NCBI RefSeq assembly: GCF_024499015.1
Contig: NZ_CP098604.1
Span: 5,022,001 to 5,086,000, forward strand
Length of the DNA stretch: 64,000 nt
Direction: 5' to 3'
Source: Xanthomonas hortorum pv. pelargonii
Lineage (GTDB): Bacteria > Pseudomonadota > Gammaproteobacteria > Xanthomonadales > Xanthomonadaceae
A program made the position numbers and the translations under genes. The notes under the pieces are model-generated. The model did no database searches and was not told where the DNA came from. It saw only the letters and a list, made by a program, of their open reading frames with translations. Below are positions 8,260 to 18,493 of this stretch, in pieces (the first letter of the stretch is position 1; each line of letters opens with the position of its first letter).

Positions 8260-9979
8260 TGGCGACCCATCCCTTTACGACTTGTGCGACACGTTTTGAA
8301 TCGGCTTTGACTGCTTCGCGTGCGACCCGCATGCGTTCTTCGTAGGCGTCCGGCAGGGCGATCGGGACTTTCTTGTCCTGACCGAGCTGGGCGGTGTCTT
8401 CTTCCAGGCGCGGCATCAGGTCGTCATCGTCGACCATCCGCACATCCGCGCTCTGCGGAGTGCCATCCTTGCCGCCCTTGCCTTGCTTGTCCTTGACCAC
8501 GGTCACGCCGGTGAGCTGACGCAGGGTGGGGCGCACCACACCGAACAGCAGCGCCAGCACCACCACCGCACCGACCAGCAGGCGCAGACCGTTCTGCACG
8601 CGCGGGTCTTCCCACCACTTCGGGCCTTCTTCGCCGGCCACCGCTTCACGCACGAACGGGGCATTCATCACCGACACCGTGTCGCCACGTGCCGCGTCGA
8701 AACCCACGGCCTGCTTGACCAGGCCCTCGATGCGGGTGAGCTCGGCGGCGGTCAACGGCTGCTCGACGATCTTGCCCTTGGCACCGGGGCGCGGCACGTT
8801 GTCCAGCAGCACCGCCACCGACACCCGCTTGATGCGGCCGGCCGGCTGACGGGTGTGTTGCAAGGTCCGGTCCAATTCGTAATTGCGGGTGGCGCTCTTG
8901 GAACTTTCGGTCGGCGCGGCAGGCGCGGCGGCCTGGCCATTGGCAGCGGCCGGGGTGCCCGGTGCGCCGGCAGTGGCATTGGCGGCCGGCGCCGGCGGCT
9001 GGCCGGGGCTGTTGCTGGTGGCGCCCGGGGGACCTTGCGGGCCGGTGGCGCTGGTGCTGGTGTCGTTGATCTGCTCGCTGCGCAGCTTGGCCGGCTCGCC
9101 GTTGTAGAGCTCGCGGGCTTCTTCGACCACCGAGAAATCCATGTCCACGCTGACTTCCGGGTTGACCCGGCCGGCGCCGGTCATCGGCTCGAGCAGCTCG
9201 CGGATGCGCTGGTTATAGGAGCTTTCCTGGCGACGCACCTGTTCGAACTGGGCGGCGTGCTGGGCGGCGTCGCTGTTGGGGTCGGCGATGGAGAGCATGC
9301 GGCCGCTCTGGTCGACCACGGTCACGCGCTCGGGGGTCATGTCCGGGATGCTGGAAGCAACCAGATTGACGATGGCATCCACCTGGTTGCGTTCCAGACC
9401 CTGGCCGCCGCGCAGCTCCAGCACCACCGAGGCGCTGGCCACATCACGCTGGCGGGTGAAGGCGCTGGGCTTGGGAATGGCCAGATGCACGCGGGCCTCG
9501 CGCACCGGGCGCAGGGTGCCGATGGTGCGCGACAATTCGGTTTCCAGGGCGTGCTGGTAACGGGCGTTTTCCACGAACTGGCTGACGCCGAAGCCGGGGT
9601 CTTTTTCCATCAGCTCGAAGCCGCCGCCGGTCTCTTTACCGGTCAGGCCGGAGCCGGCCAGCTTCAGGCGGGCATCGTACAAACGGTCCTGCGGCACCGA
9701 GATGGCGCCGGTGTTCTGGTCGATCTTGTACGGGATCTGCGCGGTACGCAGCAGGTCGGCCGCTTCGGCATTGCCCTTGTCGTCCAGGCCGGTGTACAGC
9801 GACTGATAGCCGGGTTTTTGCGACCAGTAGAACACCGCCAGACCGGCGCCCACCGCCAGGGCGATCATCGCCATCATGGTCAGCTTGCGGGTGATCTGCA
9901 GGCTGCGGACACGGTCGAACCATTGCCCGGCCTTTTCGGCGTTCTGGTTGATGTTTTCTTTGGAAATCGCGAGTGCCAT
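8249..9979 (-). CDS. fliF: Flagellar MS-ring protein FliF
   Basis: FliF forms the MS ring that nucleates the basal body. The 576-residue product has an N-terminal transmembrane helix (about residues 32-50, LTMMAMIALAVGAGLAVFYW), ring-building domains (PGFGVSQFVENARYQHALE, RVHLAIPKPSAF), a low-complexity Pro/Ala insert around residues 310-360, a second transmembrane helix (LLVGAVVVLALLFGVV) and a cytoplasmic C-terminus that binds FliG. It begins 13 nt after the fliE stop. Confidence 0.98.
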   Translation of the reverse strand: MALAISKENINQNAEKAGQWFDRVRSLQITRKLTMMAMIALAVGAGLAVFYWSQKPGYQSLYTGLDDKGNAEAADLLRTAQIPYKIDQNTGAISVPQDRLYDARLKLAGSGLTGKETGGGFELMEKDPGFGVSQFVENARYQHALETELSRTIGTLRPVREARVHLAIPKPSAFTRQRDVASASVVLELRGGQGLERNQVDAIVNLVASSIPDMTPERVTVVDQSGRMLSIADPNSDAAQHAAQFEQVRRQESSYNQRIRELLEPMTGAGRVNPEVSVDMDFSVVEEARELYNGEPAKLRSEQINDTSTSATGPQGPPGATSNSPGQPPAPAANATAGAPGTPAAANGQAAAPAAPTESSKSATRNYELDRTLQHTRQPAGRIKRVSVAVLLDNVPRPGAKGKIVEQPLTAAELTRIEGLVKQAVGFDAARGDTVSVMNAPFVREAVAGEEGPKWWEDPRVQNGLRLLVGAVVVLALLFGVVRPTLRQLTGVTVVKDKQGKGGKDGTPQSADVRMVDDDDLMPRLEEDTAQLGQDKKVPIALPDAYEERMRVAREAVKADSKRVAQVVKGWVASEA

Positions 9980-9992
9980 GTGTCGTTAACCC

Positions 9993-10364
9993 TTACAGCG
10001 GCATGTTCATGACGTCCTGATAAGCCTGGACGAGACGGTTGCGGACTTCCACGGTGGCGCGGAAAGCCACCTGGGACTGCTGGGAGGCGACCATGACCCG
10101 TGCCAGATCGGCACTGGGGTCGCCCATTTCGAATGCTTTGGCCAGCGCGCCGGACTTCTGCTGGGCCTCGTTGACGCCGCCGATGGCGCCGCGCAAGGTC
10201 TCGCTGAAGCTCGGTGCCTGGGTGGCCGGGGTGCCCTGCGTGCCGGCCAGCCCCTGGATCTGATTGCCGCGCGCCGCATCGCCCACCGCGCCCATGGGGC
10301 CTTGGCCCATCTGCGTCTGGTAGCTGCGGATCTGCGAGAGGATGGAGGTAACGGAATCGCTCAT
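9993..10364 (-). CDS. fliE: Flagellar hook-basal body protein FliE
   Basis: FliE joins the MS ring to the proximal rod and is the first rod substrate exported. The 123-residue product has the conserved C-terminal block SADLARVMVASQQSQVAFRA followed by VEVRNRLVQAYQDVMNMPL. The ATG at 10364 is chosen because the sigma-54 promoter at 10399-10413 predicts transcription from about 10387; the longer frame from 10397 would begin upstream of that site. It is the first gene of fliE-F-G-H-I-J-K. Confidence 0.96.
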   Translation of the reverse strand: MSDSVTSILSQIRSYQTQMGQGPMGAVGDAARGNQIQGLAGTQGTPATQAPSFSETLRGAIGGVNEAQQKSGALAKAFEMGDPSADLARVMVASQQSQVAFRATVEVRNRLVQAYQDVMNMPL

Positions 10365-10398
10365 GGGTGCGGTCAGCCAGGGAGGCATCCACACCAAT

Positions 10399-10413
10399 GC
10401 AAGCGGCGTGCCG
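10399..10413 (-). promoter_or_regulatory. Sigma-54 promoter of fliEFGHIJK
   Basis: The minus strand reads CGGCACG-CCGC-TTGC followed by AT. The -24 GG (10412-10411) and -12 GC (10400-10399) are 10 nt apart. The predicted start is near 10387, 23 nt before the fliE ATG. It is among the best -24/-12 matches in the window. Confidence 0.88.
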
Positions 10414-10502
10414 AAACCGCGCCGGGATTCCGGCGCCGGGGCGTGGAGGGGGGTGGGCTGCGAGTGAATCCGGCTTCACGTCTGCAGTTTTGGCTGCGGG
10501 CC

Positions 10503-10602
10503 CTTGCCCGCCCACCCTCGCGGGACACGCCGCAAGTACGTCCATGTAGGCTCTTACGCGGCATCCATGCCGCGTAAGGTCCCGCGACGGTGAGCGGGCA
10601 AG
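10503..10602. repeat. Palindromic intergenic repeat, type 1, copy A
   Basis: Outer arms CTTGCCCGCCCACC... and ...GGTGAGCGGGCAAG enclose GTCCCGCGA-type inner arms and a nearly perfect inner palindrome at 10554-10577 (TTACGCGGCAT-CC-ATGCCGCGTAA). The whole block can fold into one long stem-loop. A near-identical copy is at 10982-11082, and the flanking ~68 bp (10603-10670) are also repeated at 11083-11150. Confidence 0.85.
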
Positions 10603-10735
10603 GGCCAGTCGAGACGGTCGGTGTGCATGGTTGCAAGCGGGGCATGAGGTGCGTTGTTCTGATAACCGCGCACCAATTCCCAACGAACGCCGAGCAACGA
10701 GCAGGCTCTAAACAAAGCAACCTGCAAACTCTCTG

Positions 10736-10850
10736 GTGCGGTGTCCTCGCCGCTTGCGGGACCGTGTGGCGGCATGGATGCCGCCACCGAGCCCCCAGGG
10801 ACTGGGTTTACGGCGTGTCCCGCTAGCGGCGAGGGCACCGCGCCCTCGAT
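10736..10850. repeat. Palindromic intergenic repeat, type 2, copy C
   Basis: A related but distinct palindrome: GGTGCGGTGTCCTCGCCG at one end and the complementary GCGAGGGCACCGCGCC at the other, with a GTGGCGGCAT-GG-ATGCCGCCAC centre. Other type 2 copies are at 42679-42793 and 58376-58489. The copies lie in the gene-free stretch 10414-11302, in which no coding sequence is convincing. Confidence 0.8.
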
Positions 10851-10981
10851 CTACTGAGCTTTGACTGCATCTAATAGACAAAGCTGCGATTCGAAATCCA
10901 GGTTTGTTGTGTCCTGATGTAGTTGGTCAGTACGGATAGATCAATTGCAGGGCAGCGGATCTGCGAGTTTGCTGCAGCGTC

Positions 10982-11082
10982 CTTGCCCGCTCACCATCGC
11001 GGGACACGCTGCAAGTACGTCCTTGTAAGCTCTTACGCGGCATCCATGCCGCGTAAGGTCCCGCGACGGTGAGCGGGCAAGG
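10982..11082. repeat. Palindromic intergenic repeat, type 1, copy B
   Basis: Same structure and orientation as copy A, with an inner TTACGCGGCAT-CC-ATGCCGCGTAA palindrome. Together with the shared right flank it makes a direct repeat of about 168 bp with 10503-10670. The remaining sequence to 11302 shows nothing recognisable. Confidence 0.85.
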
Positions 11083-11302
11083 ACCAGTCGAGACGGTCGG
11101 TGTGCATGGTTGCAAGCGGGCATGAGGTGCGTTGTTCTGATAACCGCGCCCTCGACCGACCAGGCCTTTGATCTATTCATTTGACTGTCTAAACGACGCT
11201 ACGACTCGATATCTCTGCGGCTGTGAGCTGATTGAGTCGGCGGGTTTGGTTTCGATGACAACGTGTCCTAACAGTAGTGCATGCACCCGCGCACTTGACC
11301 AG

Positions 11303-14300
11303 CTAATCCGGCAACCACGCCTCACGCCAGCGATCGAGATTGCTGCCGGTCAACATCCAGTCGCGGCGCACCACTTCACGCAACGCCGCGCCCTTTGCTG
11401 TCGCAGCGGCCGGGTCGGCTAGATGCTCCCGGATCGCGCCGATCCAGTCGCGATAGCGATTTTTCACCAGCGTCACCGGCAGGTTGCCTTGGTAGCAGCG
11501 CACGTCGCTGGCGATCACCGGGTAGCCGCAGGCACCGTATTCGAGCAGGCGCAGATTGCTTTTGCACTCGTTGAACAGGTTCTGCTCCACCGGTGCCAGT
11601 GCCAGATCCAGGTCCAGCGCGGCCAGCGCGGCGGGATAGTGATCGATCAGCACGCCAGGCTGAAAGTGATGGATGTGCTGGCGCAGCGCGAACGGGTACA
11701 TGCCCATGAACACCCAGTCGACCTCGTCGGCCAGCTCGCGTACTACATCTGCGATCAGTTCCAGGTCGCCGGTGTGGCTGGCGCCGCCAGCCCAGCCGAT
11801 GCGGGGGCGGCGGCCGCGTTCGAGCGAACGCTCCGGCAGTGCGTTCCACCAGTGTGCCGGCAGGCGGTTTTCGGCCACGCGGATGTCGCTGTGCAGCCCG
11901 GCGAATGCCTCGGCCAGCGCCGGGGTGGAGACCACGAAGCGGTCCACCATGCTCAGCCCGCGCCGCACGGTCTTGAGGATGTCCTTGGGCATGTGCTCGC
12001 GGTGGGCATTCTTCAGCGGCAGGTTGGGCAGGTAGTCGTCGAGCTCGTAGACCTTGAATGCGCGCGACAGCGCCTTCATCCGCCGCATCGCTTCCAGTCG
12101 CGGCTCGCCGACCTGGCGTTGCAGGATCACCACGTCGGGATCCTGGCACGCCAGCTCGCTGATCTCCAGATAGCCGTTGAACAGCACGCCCTCGACCATG
12201 CCGGCTTCGCGCAGGGCGCGCAGCGGCTGGATCACCCGATAGTGGCCGCAGCCTTCGATATCGGCCGGCAGTGCGATCACCGTCGGTAGCGGCCGCCACG
12301 ACTGTAACGGCCGCCAGCTGGCGCGTGGGTCGGCCAGTTTGAAACCGGCGCCGGGATCCAGCGAAAAACCCGGGTTGTAGGCCGGGTCGTTGGCCATCAC
12401 TGGCAGCCAGCGTGCGTACATCGCCTCTTCGTCGAGGGCGGTGGCGGGCGCTGTTTCGGGCGGGTCGATCAACAACTGCGCGCGTGCAGCGTAGACATTG
12501 AGATAGCCGGCCTGCTGCAGGCGCAGGCACAGATCGACATCGCTCCACTGCGCCAACGCCGGCTCCTGCGCAAAGCCGCCGGCGTCCAGAAACAGCTGGC
12601 GCGGCAGCATCAGGCATTCGCCACTGAGTGCGCTGTAGTTCTGATCCAGTTGCAGCCGCTGCAAATAGCCCGATTCGTCAAACGCGGCGCCTTCGAATGC
12701 GCGTGCTGCCGGTGCACCCAGGCCCAGAAGCAAGCCGGCATGGTGCACGGTGCCGTCGCCACGTAGCAGCTTGCCAGCCACTGCGCCGACCTCGGGACGC
12801 AGCGCGTGGTTGAGCAACTGCGCCAGCCAATCGGCCTTGATCGCTGCCGCGCCCGCTGCCAGCCACAGCAGCACGTCCCCACGTGCCTGCTCGGCTGCGG
12901 CATTGCAGGCCGCCTCGCGCGAAGGTTCACCCTCAAAGCGCAGCACGCGGATCTGCTGCAGGCCGAGGTTGTCGATGCCCGTCAGCCAGTCGCGCAGCTC
13001 CGGCTCGGTGCTGTCGCCGCGATCCAGCAACAGCAACTCATAGTGCGGATAGGCGGTATTGGCGAGCACGCTTTCCAGGCAGCGCTGTACCTGCGCCAGG
13101 CGTCCATCGACCAACACCAGAATGCTGACCAGCGGCTGCTGCGCATGCTGGTAATCCACTGCATGGCGGCCGGGACCGTTGCTGCTCACCACCGCGTCCA
13201 CATAGCCGCGCGCGGCGAGATGGCGCGTGATGGCGCGTTGTTCGTCCTCGTCGCTGTGCCGGGAGGTGTTGGCCGATGCAACCAGCAAGGGTTCGGCGAT
13301 GTGCTGGATGCAGGCCAGGCCGTGGCGCTCGACCAGCCCAAATTGGTAATCGAGCTCGAATGCGTCGCTCGTTTCGGTTGGAAAGCCGCCATCGGCCAAC
13401 AACGTGCGCTGCCGGAACAACCAATGCCGCGATATCGTCGATGGCGCGCTCAACAGCATGTCTAGATACAACGCCGGCCGCATCGCCAGCCCCAGCTGAC
13501 CGTCGTCCAGCGCGACCACTTCGTCGGCGTAGACGGCCTGGCAATCGTCCGGCAGCGCGAGCATCTCCAGCGCCAGCATCAACAGGCCGCTGGCAGTAAA
13601 GAGGCTGCCGGCTTCGACCAGCAGCACCCAGTCGATGGACTGCTGTGCGGCGATGGTCCGATTGAGTGTGGACAACAACCCGTCGGGGCCGACCAACACA
13701 CCGCACTCCCCATGCTCGGCGACCTGCTGCGGCGAGCTGCTGAAAACCCAGGTCTGCTGATTCCGATAACACGCCACCGCCGCCAGACTGGCCTGAGTTG
13801 CGGCCACCGCTGCCGCATCGCCATTGCTGTCGATCAACATCACTGCGATCCGCGGGCCGCCTGCATGCGCCTGCAAGCGCGCCTCGATCAGTGAGCGCTG
13901 GACGTTGCTGGGATGGCGCACGCCCAACCAGGTGGAGGGCGACACACGCTCGGCCATGCCGGCGCTTTGCATCAGCGCATTGACCAGATCCACCGACTTG
14001 AACACCCGCGCCTTGTGCGGGCTGAGCGGGGCCACGCGCACCTGGCGGTTGTCGCCGCTTTCGCGTCGCCAGCCGAGTTGGCGGATGCCCTGGCGCAAGT
14101 CTTCATGGCCCTGATCGCCGATGCCCGGCTGATCGCGACCAGCCTGACTGAATTGCGCGCTGGATACGCGAAAATGCGTGAGCGGACTGGACAGCAAGGC
14201 TAGGTTGCCGTGACGCAGCAGCTTGACGTAGGTCGCCAGATCGCCAACCCAGTGGATTGGCTTGCCGTTCAACATCATCAGCTCGCCACCCAGCGCCGCC

Positions 14301-14851
14301 AGGTCGGCGCGCCGTGCAAGCACGCAACTCGGCTCGCCGATGAAGTTGATGGCGTGGTCGGCCAGGAACGACACCAGCTCTGGCCCGTCGATCAGCACGT
14401 CCTCGCCGAACGGGAAGCTGGTGGCCAGGATGTCCGGCAACGGCGCGCCGTCATCGTCGATGCGCAGCCGGCGCGAGGACGCCAGCGCTGTGCCGGGGTT
14501 GCGTTCCATCGCCGCCACCAACTGGGCAATGCAGTCCGGCTGCAGCACATCGTCGTCGTGCAGGAATTTGACGTACGCGCCTTGCGCCAGCGCGATGCCC
14601 TTGACGGTACTGGCGAGTTCACCGAGACGGGTGGCATTGCGGTGGTAGCGAATCGGAAATGGGGCGTTAGCCAGCCTCGACGCCAACACGGCCTCGATGG
14701 CACCATCGGTGTTGTCGTCGCAGATCACCAGCTCCAATGCCGTGTAGTTCTGCGCCAGCACGCTATCCAGCGCCTGCGCGAAATAGCGCGGCTTGTAGGT
14801 CGGCATGACGATGCTGACCAGGGCGTTCGAAGGTAGTGGAGCGTCAGGCAT
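11303..14851 (-). CDS. Large multidomain glycosyltransferase (probable flagellin glycosyltransferase)
   Basis: The 1182-residue protein contains three glycosyltransferase-like parts. An N-terminal GT-A/family 2 domain spans about residues 8-230 (SIVMPTYKPRYFAQALDSVL, with HDDDV near 100). A second family 2-like domain lies at about 575-800 (VSILVLVDGRLAQVQRCLES, GDVLLWLAAG, VAGKLLRGDGTVHHAG). A C-terminal GT-B-like domain follows from about 860. It is the last gene of the glycan operon and lies next to the fliE promoter. P. syringae Fgt1 flagellin glycosyltransferases are of similar size and sit near flagellin genes (family knowledge), so a role in decorating FliC is inferred. The frame is open to a TTG at 14893; I prefer the ATG at 14851. 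Confidence 0.82.
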   Translation of the reverse strand: MPDAPLPSNALVSIVMPTYKPRYFAQALDSVLAQNYTALELVICDDNTDGAIEAVLASRLANAPFPIRYHRNATRLGELASTVKGIALAQGAYVKFLHDDDVLQPDCIAQLVAAMERNPGTALASSRRLRIDDDGAPLPDILATSFPFGEDVLIDGPELVSFLADHAINFIGEPSCVLARRADLAALGGELMMLNGKPIHWVGDLATYVKLLRHGNLALLSSPLTHFRVSSAQFSQAGRDQPGIGDQGHEDLRQGIRQLGWRRESGDNRQVRVAPLSPHKARVFKSVDLVNALMQSAGMAERVSPSTWLGVRHPSNVQRSLIEARLQAHAGGPRIAVMLIDSNGDAAAVAATQASLAAVACYRNQQTWVFSSSPQQVAEHGECGVLVGPDGLLSTLNRTIAAQQSIDWVLLVEAGSLFTASGLLMLALEMLALPDDCQAVYADEVVALDDGQLGLAMRPALYLDMLLSAPSTISRHWLFRQRTLLADGGFPTETSDAFELDYQFGLVERHGLACIQHIAEPLLVASANTSRHSDEDEQRAITRHLAARGYVDAVVSSNGPGRHAVDYQHAQQPLVSILVLVDGRLAQVQRCLESVLANTAYPHYELLLLDRGDSTEPELRDWLTGIDNLGLQQIRVLRFEGEPSREAACNAAAEQARGDVLLWLAAGAAAIKADWLAQLLNHALRPEVGAVAGKLLRGDGTVHHAGLLLGLGAPAARAFEGAAFDESGYLQRLQLDQNYSALSGECLMLPRQLFLDAGGFAQEPALAQWSDVDLCLRLQQAGYLNVYAARAQLLIDPPETAPATALDEEAMYARWLPVMANDPAYNPGFSLDPGAGFKLADPRASWRPLQSWRPLPTVIALPADIEGCGHYRVIQPLRALREAGMVEGVLFNGYLEISELACQDPDVVILQRQVGEPRLEAMRRMKALSRAFKVYELDDYLPNLPLKNAHREHMPKDILKTVRRGLSMVDRFVVSTPALAEAFAGLHSDIRVAENRLPAHWWNALPERSLERGRRPRIGWAGGASHTGDLELIADVVRELADEVDWVFMGMYPFALRQHIHHFQPGVLIDHYPAALAALDLDLALAPVEQNLFNECKSNLRLLEYGACGYPVIASDVRCYQGNLPVTLVKNRYRDWIGAIREHLADPAAATAKGAALREVVRRDWMLTGSNLDRWREAWLPD

Positions 14852-14983
14852 CTGTGTGATGAAGGCTGTGGCGGGGGAGAGTATTACGGTCAAACTGTAG
14901 GGGAGCCATCGTGCTTGGGTCCGCTCGGTCGACCCGGTTTCTGCTCGTAGAAGCGTCGAGCTAGCGAATAGCGAACGCTGCAG

Positions 14984-15538
14984 TCAGATTTCCGCAGTGT
15001 CGGTTTGCTTTAGAGGAGTGGCAGCTTCTCGCCGCGCAATCAAATTCAGGTGCCAAGGCTCGCTGTCCGGGCCTTCCGTCAGTCTTTGCACATCGGTGAA
15101 GCCGATATCGGTGAGCAGGGACATCAGAGATTGCTCGGTGTAGCCCCAACGATGCGCATCTTCCCTACTGCCTCCGCGTGCCTCGTCGCGCCAACCCCAG
15201 AACCCGGCGAATGCATGCAAGTTCTGGTCCGCCAGGGAGCTGCGCTCCAAGCCGAGAAGTTGGCGCGCATGGAATGTAATGTCGGGGACAATCACATGCA
15301 GCATGCCCGCGGGTGCAAGTAGCGCGTGCCAGTGCGTCAATGTGGCAAGCGCATCATTCGGATCGAGATGCTCCAACATGTGCCGGGAATAGATCTCCGC
15401 AACGCTACCTGGAGCAGCGATCGTGATCGCTCCTGCATCACAAACGTGGTCGGTAGCTTCAGTCTGCCTGGAATCAATATTGATATAGCCGTTCAGTCGT
15501 TTTGAAGCACACCCGACATGTAGCTTGAGCTGATTCAT
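14984..15538 (-). CDS. SAM-dependent methyltransferase-like protein
   Basis: A 184-residue protein of the small COG4627-like methyltransferase type. It starts LKLHVGCASKRLNGYINID, a short SAM-binding glycine region (HVGCA), and contains EIYSRHMLEHLDPNDALATL and AGMLHVIVPDI, typical of class I folds. Its start overlaps the end of the interrupted gene 15535-18569 by 4 nt, so the two were cotranslated. The substrate is unknown; O- or N-methylation of the operon's glycan is plausible. The last ~15 residues (TPLKQTDTAEI) look unconserved. Confidence 0.75.
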   Translation of the reverse strand: MNQLKLHVGCASKRLNGYINIDSRQTEATDHVCDAGAITIAAPGSVAEIYSRHMLEHLDPNDALATLTHWHALLAPAGMLHVIVPDITFHARQLLGLERSSLADQNLHAFAGFWGWRDEARGGSREDAHRWGYTEQSLMSLLTDIGFTDVQRLTEGPDSEPWHLNLIARREAATPLKQTDTAEI

Positions 15539-17334
15539 AGGTTGCTGATCACACAGACAATGTGAGAGGCGTTGTCGTGCCGAATCGAAATATCGTAAAT
15601 GCGATAGTCGGGAGACTGTTGCAGGAAGAGATGCAGCCAGACGTCCGGCGGAAAGATCGAGACATGGCTATGACCATCGTCGTAGCAGGCGATGACATGA
15701 AAATTAAAGCGAGCTGTTCGGTGCAAAGATCTTGTCAACTCGGCTAGCTCATGGGGCTGGATATGCTCAAGAACATCGGCAGAACAATTAAGGTCGACAT
15801 GCTCCAATGTAGAACTGGTTAGATCCTGTTGGGAAAACTCGATGTTGTCGCCTTCTGGAAAGTCCGGCGACCTGGCCCAATCCAGGCCGATAACGCGAGG
15901 CACGGACTTCGCGATTTCGGCGACGAAGGCACCATTTCCGCAGCCAACCTCTCGCACGTTCGCAAACCGACGTTCGGCAAGAAATTTGGTATACGGCATA
16001 AGCCAGTTGTTGCGTTGAAACAGCGGATTGTTTTCATGCAGACGTTGGTAGTACGCCGCGTCCAATACCTTGTTTGCATATTCGGCAGGAGCGCTATTTG
16101 CGCTTAAAGCATGCCCGATCGATGTGTAGGTCGCAGCGAGCCTTGTATAGAGCGAAATGGAAAGTTCTTTGTGAAGCGCAGCGTCTTTTGAAGTTCCGCG
16201 CTTTATTCCTCCGTTCGTGGATGCGCTCCCGCCCTCAATCGTGCTTTCGATCTGTTCAAGACGCTGATGAACCAGTCCTCCCCCCGAGCGGATAAATGCC
16301 TCAACCGGAAAGCTGCGTTCCCAAAGCATGACTTTGGAATAGTCCCACCAATGGTCGAGTGTTTCGCGAGCATGATGATGTGCCAATGCGGGCAAAGCGG
16401 GGAGGCGTGGCGCTGCACGCTCGGGGCATAACAACTGGTGCCAGAATGTTGGCGAAAGCAATGTCTGGAAATGGATCTGCTCGTAGGCTTGGCTATTGTC
16501 GTGACCTTGCTGGGCAAGCGGAACAAATGGCTGATAAAGCATATGGGCGGTTTTATCGAACCATTTGGCTTCTTGCAACAGGCCCGATGAAATGCCTACC
16601 AGCTCAACATCCTCACGTGTAGCGAGAATCTGGTAAGCATTGTGCAGGCAGCGGATCGGGGATTGGCCGGTGATTCGCTGTAGCGTTGCTATCTCCTCGC
16701 TCGCGGCATCTTCGGCCATAGGATGCGCTTTGTACAGAAGACGCCTGCCTGTGCATAGTGTCCGCAACTGGTCAGAAAAGTCCGCACACTGCAATACATG
16801 CCCGTCAGGAGAGATCAATGAGGCATCGTATGGCGCCTGACCGACAAAGACGATGCCGCCGTCCAGTGGGGTAAAGGAATAGCTGCGCTCGTCGTGCAGG
16901 CGGCGCTGATGCATTCGCACGTTTGCTGCAAGTGTTGCGGCTTCGAGACGTAGTTCCTCCGAGGTAACGGTATGCATGGACACACGCTTGGCCACCAACT
17001 GCTGCGAACTACGCAGCGCCACGTACAGATCACGCGCGAAGCGAAGCGGCGAGACACGGATATCGAGGAAAGGGATGCTCGCCTGAGTGCAGAAATCCAT
17101 CAGCCATGGCGGCATTTCAAGTGAAATTAGTAGGTCGCATGGTGGTAAGTGTTGCTTCAAATATTCTTCGGCCCGTTGCGGCAGCTGGTAGTAGTACTTA
17201 GACCAAGAGCCAGAATCGGCAAATGCGAGTCGGCGAAAATAATCCAGATCAAAGCTCTGATAATGACAGTGGTCGCTATCGAGCGCAAAACCGATCTCGA
17301 TTCCTGAGCCTTGTAAAATAGGTTCCCTGATTAG

Positions 17335-18493
17335 GGAAGGTCTGAACAACGAGGCCTGAGAGTGCGGGATGTCGCGTCGGTCCGGAGAGTCGCGTTTGGA
17401 TCTTCGGATCTTCCGCTATTTCTGGCACTTTCCTTGGGAATTCCCCGGGTTACAGGCGCACGCTCCCCATGGCAGGCAGTAACTGCTTTCGCTTCATCCA
17501 CAGATTGGAGAGCGCAAACAAGGTCAGCACGTGTGCGGTGTTCTTGGCCAGGCCGCGATAGCGGACCTTGGTGTAACCGAACTGGCGCTTGATCACCCGG
17601 AACGGATGCTCCACCTTCGCGCGCACGCTGGCCTTGAAGTGTTCCCAACGCTGTTCCCGAGCACGCTCGCGTTTGTTGCCGATGGCTTTCAGCGTCGAAC
17701 GCTTGGCGGCAATGAAAAATGCAGCCTTGCAGGTCTGCAGTTCTTCGCGTTTGTCCGCACCGGTGTAGCCGCTGTCGCCGAACACGCTGTCTTCTTTGCC
17801 ATGCAGTAATGCGTGCGTCACCGTGACGTCGGCGACATTGGCGGCTGTGCAATGGACGTGGTGCACCAGCCCGGAAAATTCATCCACGCCGATGTGCGCC
17901 TTCATCCCGAAATACCACTGATTGCCCTTCCTGGTCTGATGCATTTCAGGGTCGCGCGCGTGATCGGCGTTCTTGGTCGAACTGGGTGCAGCGATCAGCG
18001 TCGCATCGACGATCGTGCCCGACCGCAGGCTCTGCCCCTTGCGTGCCAGATGCGCGTTGACCGCGTCCAGCATCCGCGCGGCAAGGCCATGGGTCTCCAG
18101 CAGGCGCCGAAAGTTCAAAATCGTGGTCTCGTCCGGAACGTTGTCCAAGCCACCGAGCTGGGCAAAGCGCCGCAAGGTCGGAATCTCGTGCAGCGCTTCT
18201 TCCATCGCCGGATCGCTCAACGCATACCACTGCTGCAGCAAATGAATCCGCAACATCGTCGCCAGTGCGTATGGCTGTCGACCAGGGCGTCCCGACACCG
18301 GATAGTGCGGTGCGATCAGACCGAGCAAGTGCTGCCACGGAACGACCTGCTCCATCTCGGCCAGGAAGATCTCCCGGCGGGTCTGCTTGCGCTTGCCCAG
18401 GCCTTCAGCGTCGCCGAACGTCAGTTGCATGGATTACTCCTCAACATGAGGCGGGTAGTGTCGCGTATCTATGGTGCGTTGTTCAGAGGTTCC
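17335..18493 (-). mobile_element. IS5-family insertion sequence
   Basis: The element is 1159 bp. Its ends are 17-bp imperfect inverted repeats: GGAAGGTCTGAACAACG at the left and, on the opposite strand at the right, GGAACCTCTGAACAACG. It is flanked by a 4-bp target duplication TTAG (17331-17334 and 18494-18497), matching the YTAR target preference of the IS5 group. It holds one intact transposase gene. The exact element name was not determined. Confidence 0.92.
17450..18430 (-). CDS. IS5-family transposase
   Basis: A 326-residue DDE transposase. The N-terminal region has the IS5 block HYPVSGRPGRQPYALATMLR and a PDETTILNFRRLLE motif. The catalytic core shows D in GTIVDATLIAAPSS, D in VFGDSGYTGADKR and the C-terminal E region with VEHPFRVIKRQFGYTKVRYR. 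The gene is intact, so the element may still be mobile. It is transcribed in the same direction as the interrupted operon. Confidence 0.95.
   Translation of the reverse strand: MQLTFGDAEGLGKRKQTRREIFLAEMEQVVPWQHLLGLIAPHYPVSGRPGRQPYALATMLRIHLLQQWYALSDPAMEEALHEIPTLRRFAQLGGLDNVPDETTILNFRRLLETHGLAARMLDAVNAHLARKGQSLRSGTIVDATLIAAPSSTKNADHARDPEMHQTRKGNQWYFGMKAHIGVDEFSGLVHHVHCTAANVADVTVTHALLHGKEDSVFGDSGYTGADKREELQTCKAAFFIAAKRSTLKAIGNKRERAREQRWEHFKASVRAKVEHPFRVIKRQFGYTKVRYRGLAKNTAHVLTLFALSNLWMKRKQLLPAMGSVRL

Noticed and set aside
10503..11150. A CRISPR array or tandem regulatory RNA cluster
   Set aside because: The repeats are long palindromes in few copies without regular short spacers.
10590..11422. 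Short frames in the fliE-glycosyltransferase gap
   Set aside because: They read across the repeats. Similar peptides recur wherever the repeat recurs, which shows they are repeat-derived.
17335..17349. A natural start of the 604-codon frame at 17349
   Set aside because: It is a TTG inside the insertion-sequence end. The original start lies beyond the element at 18569.
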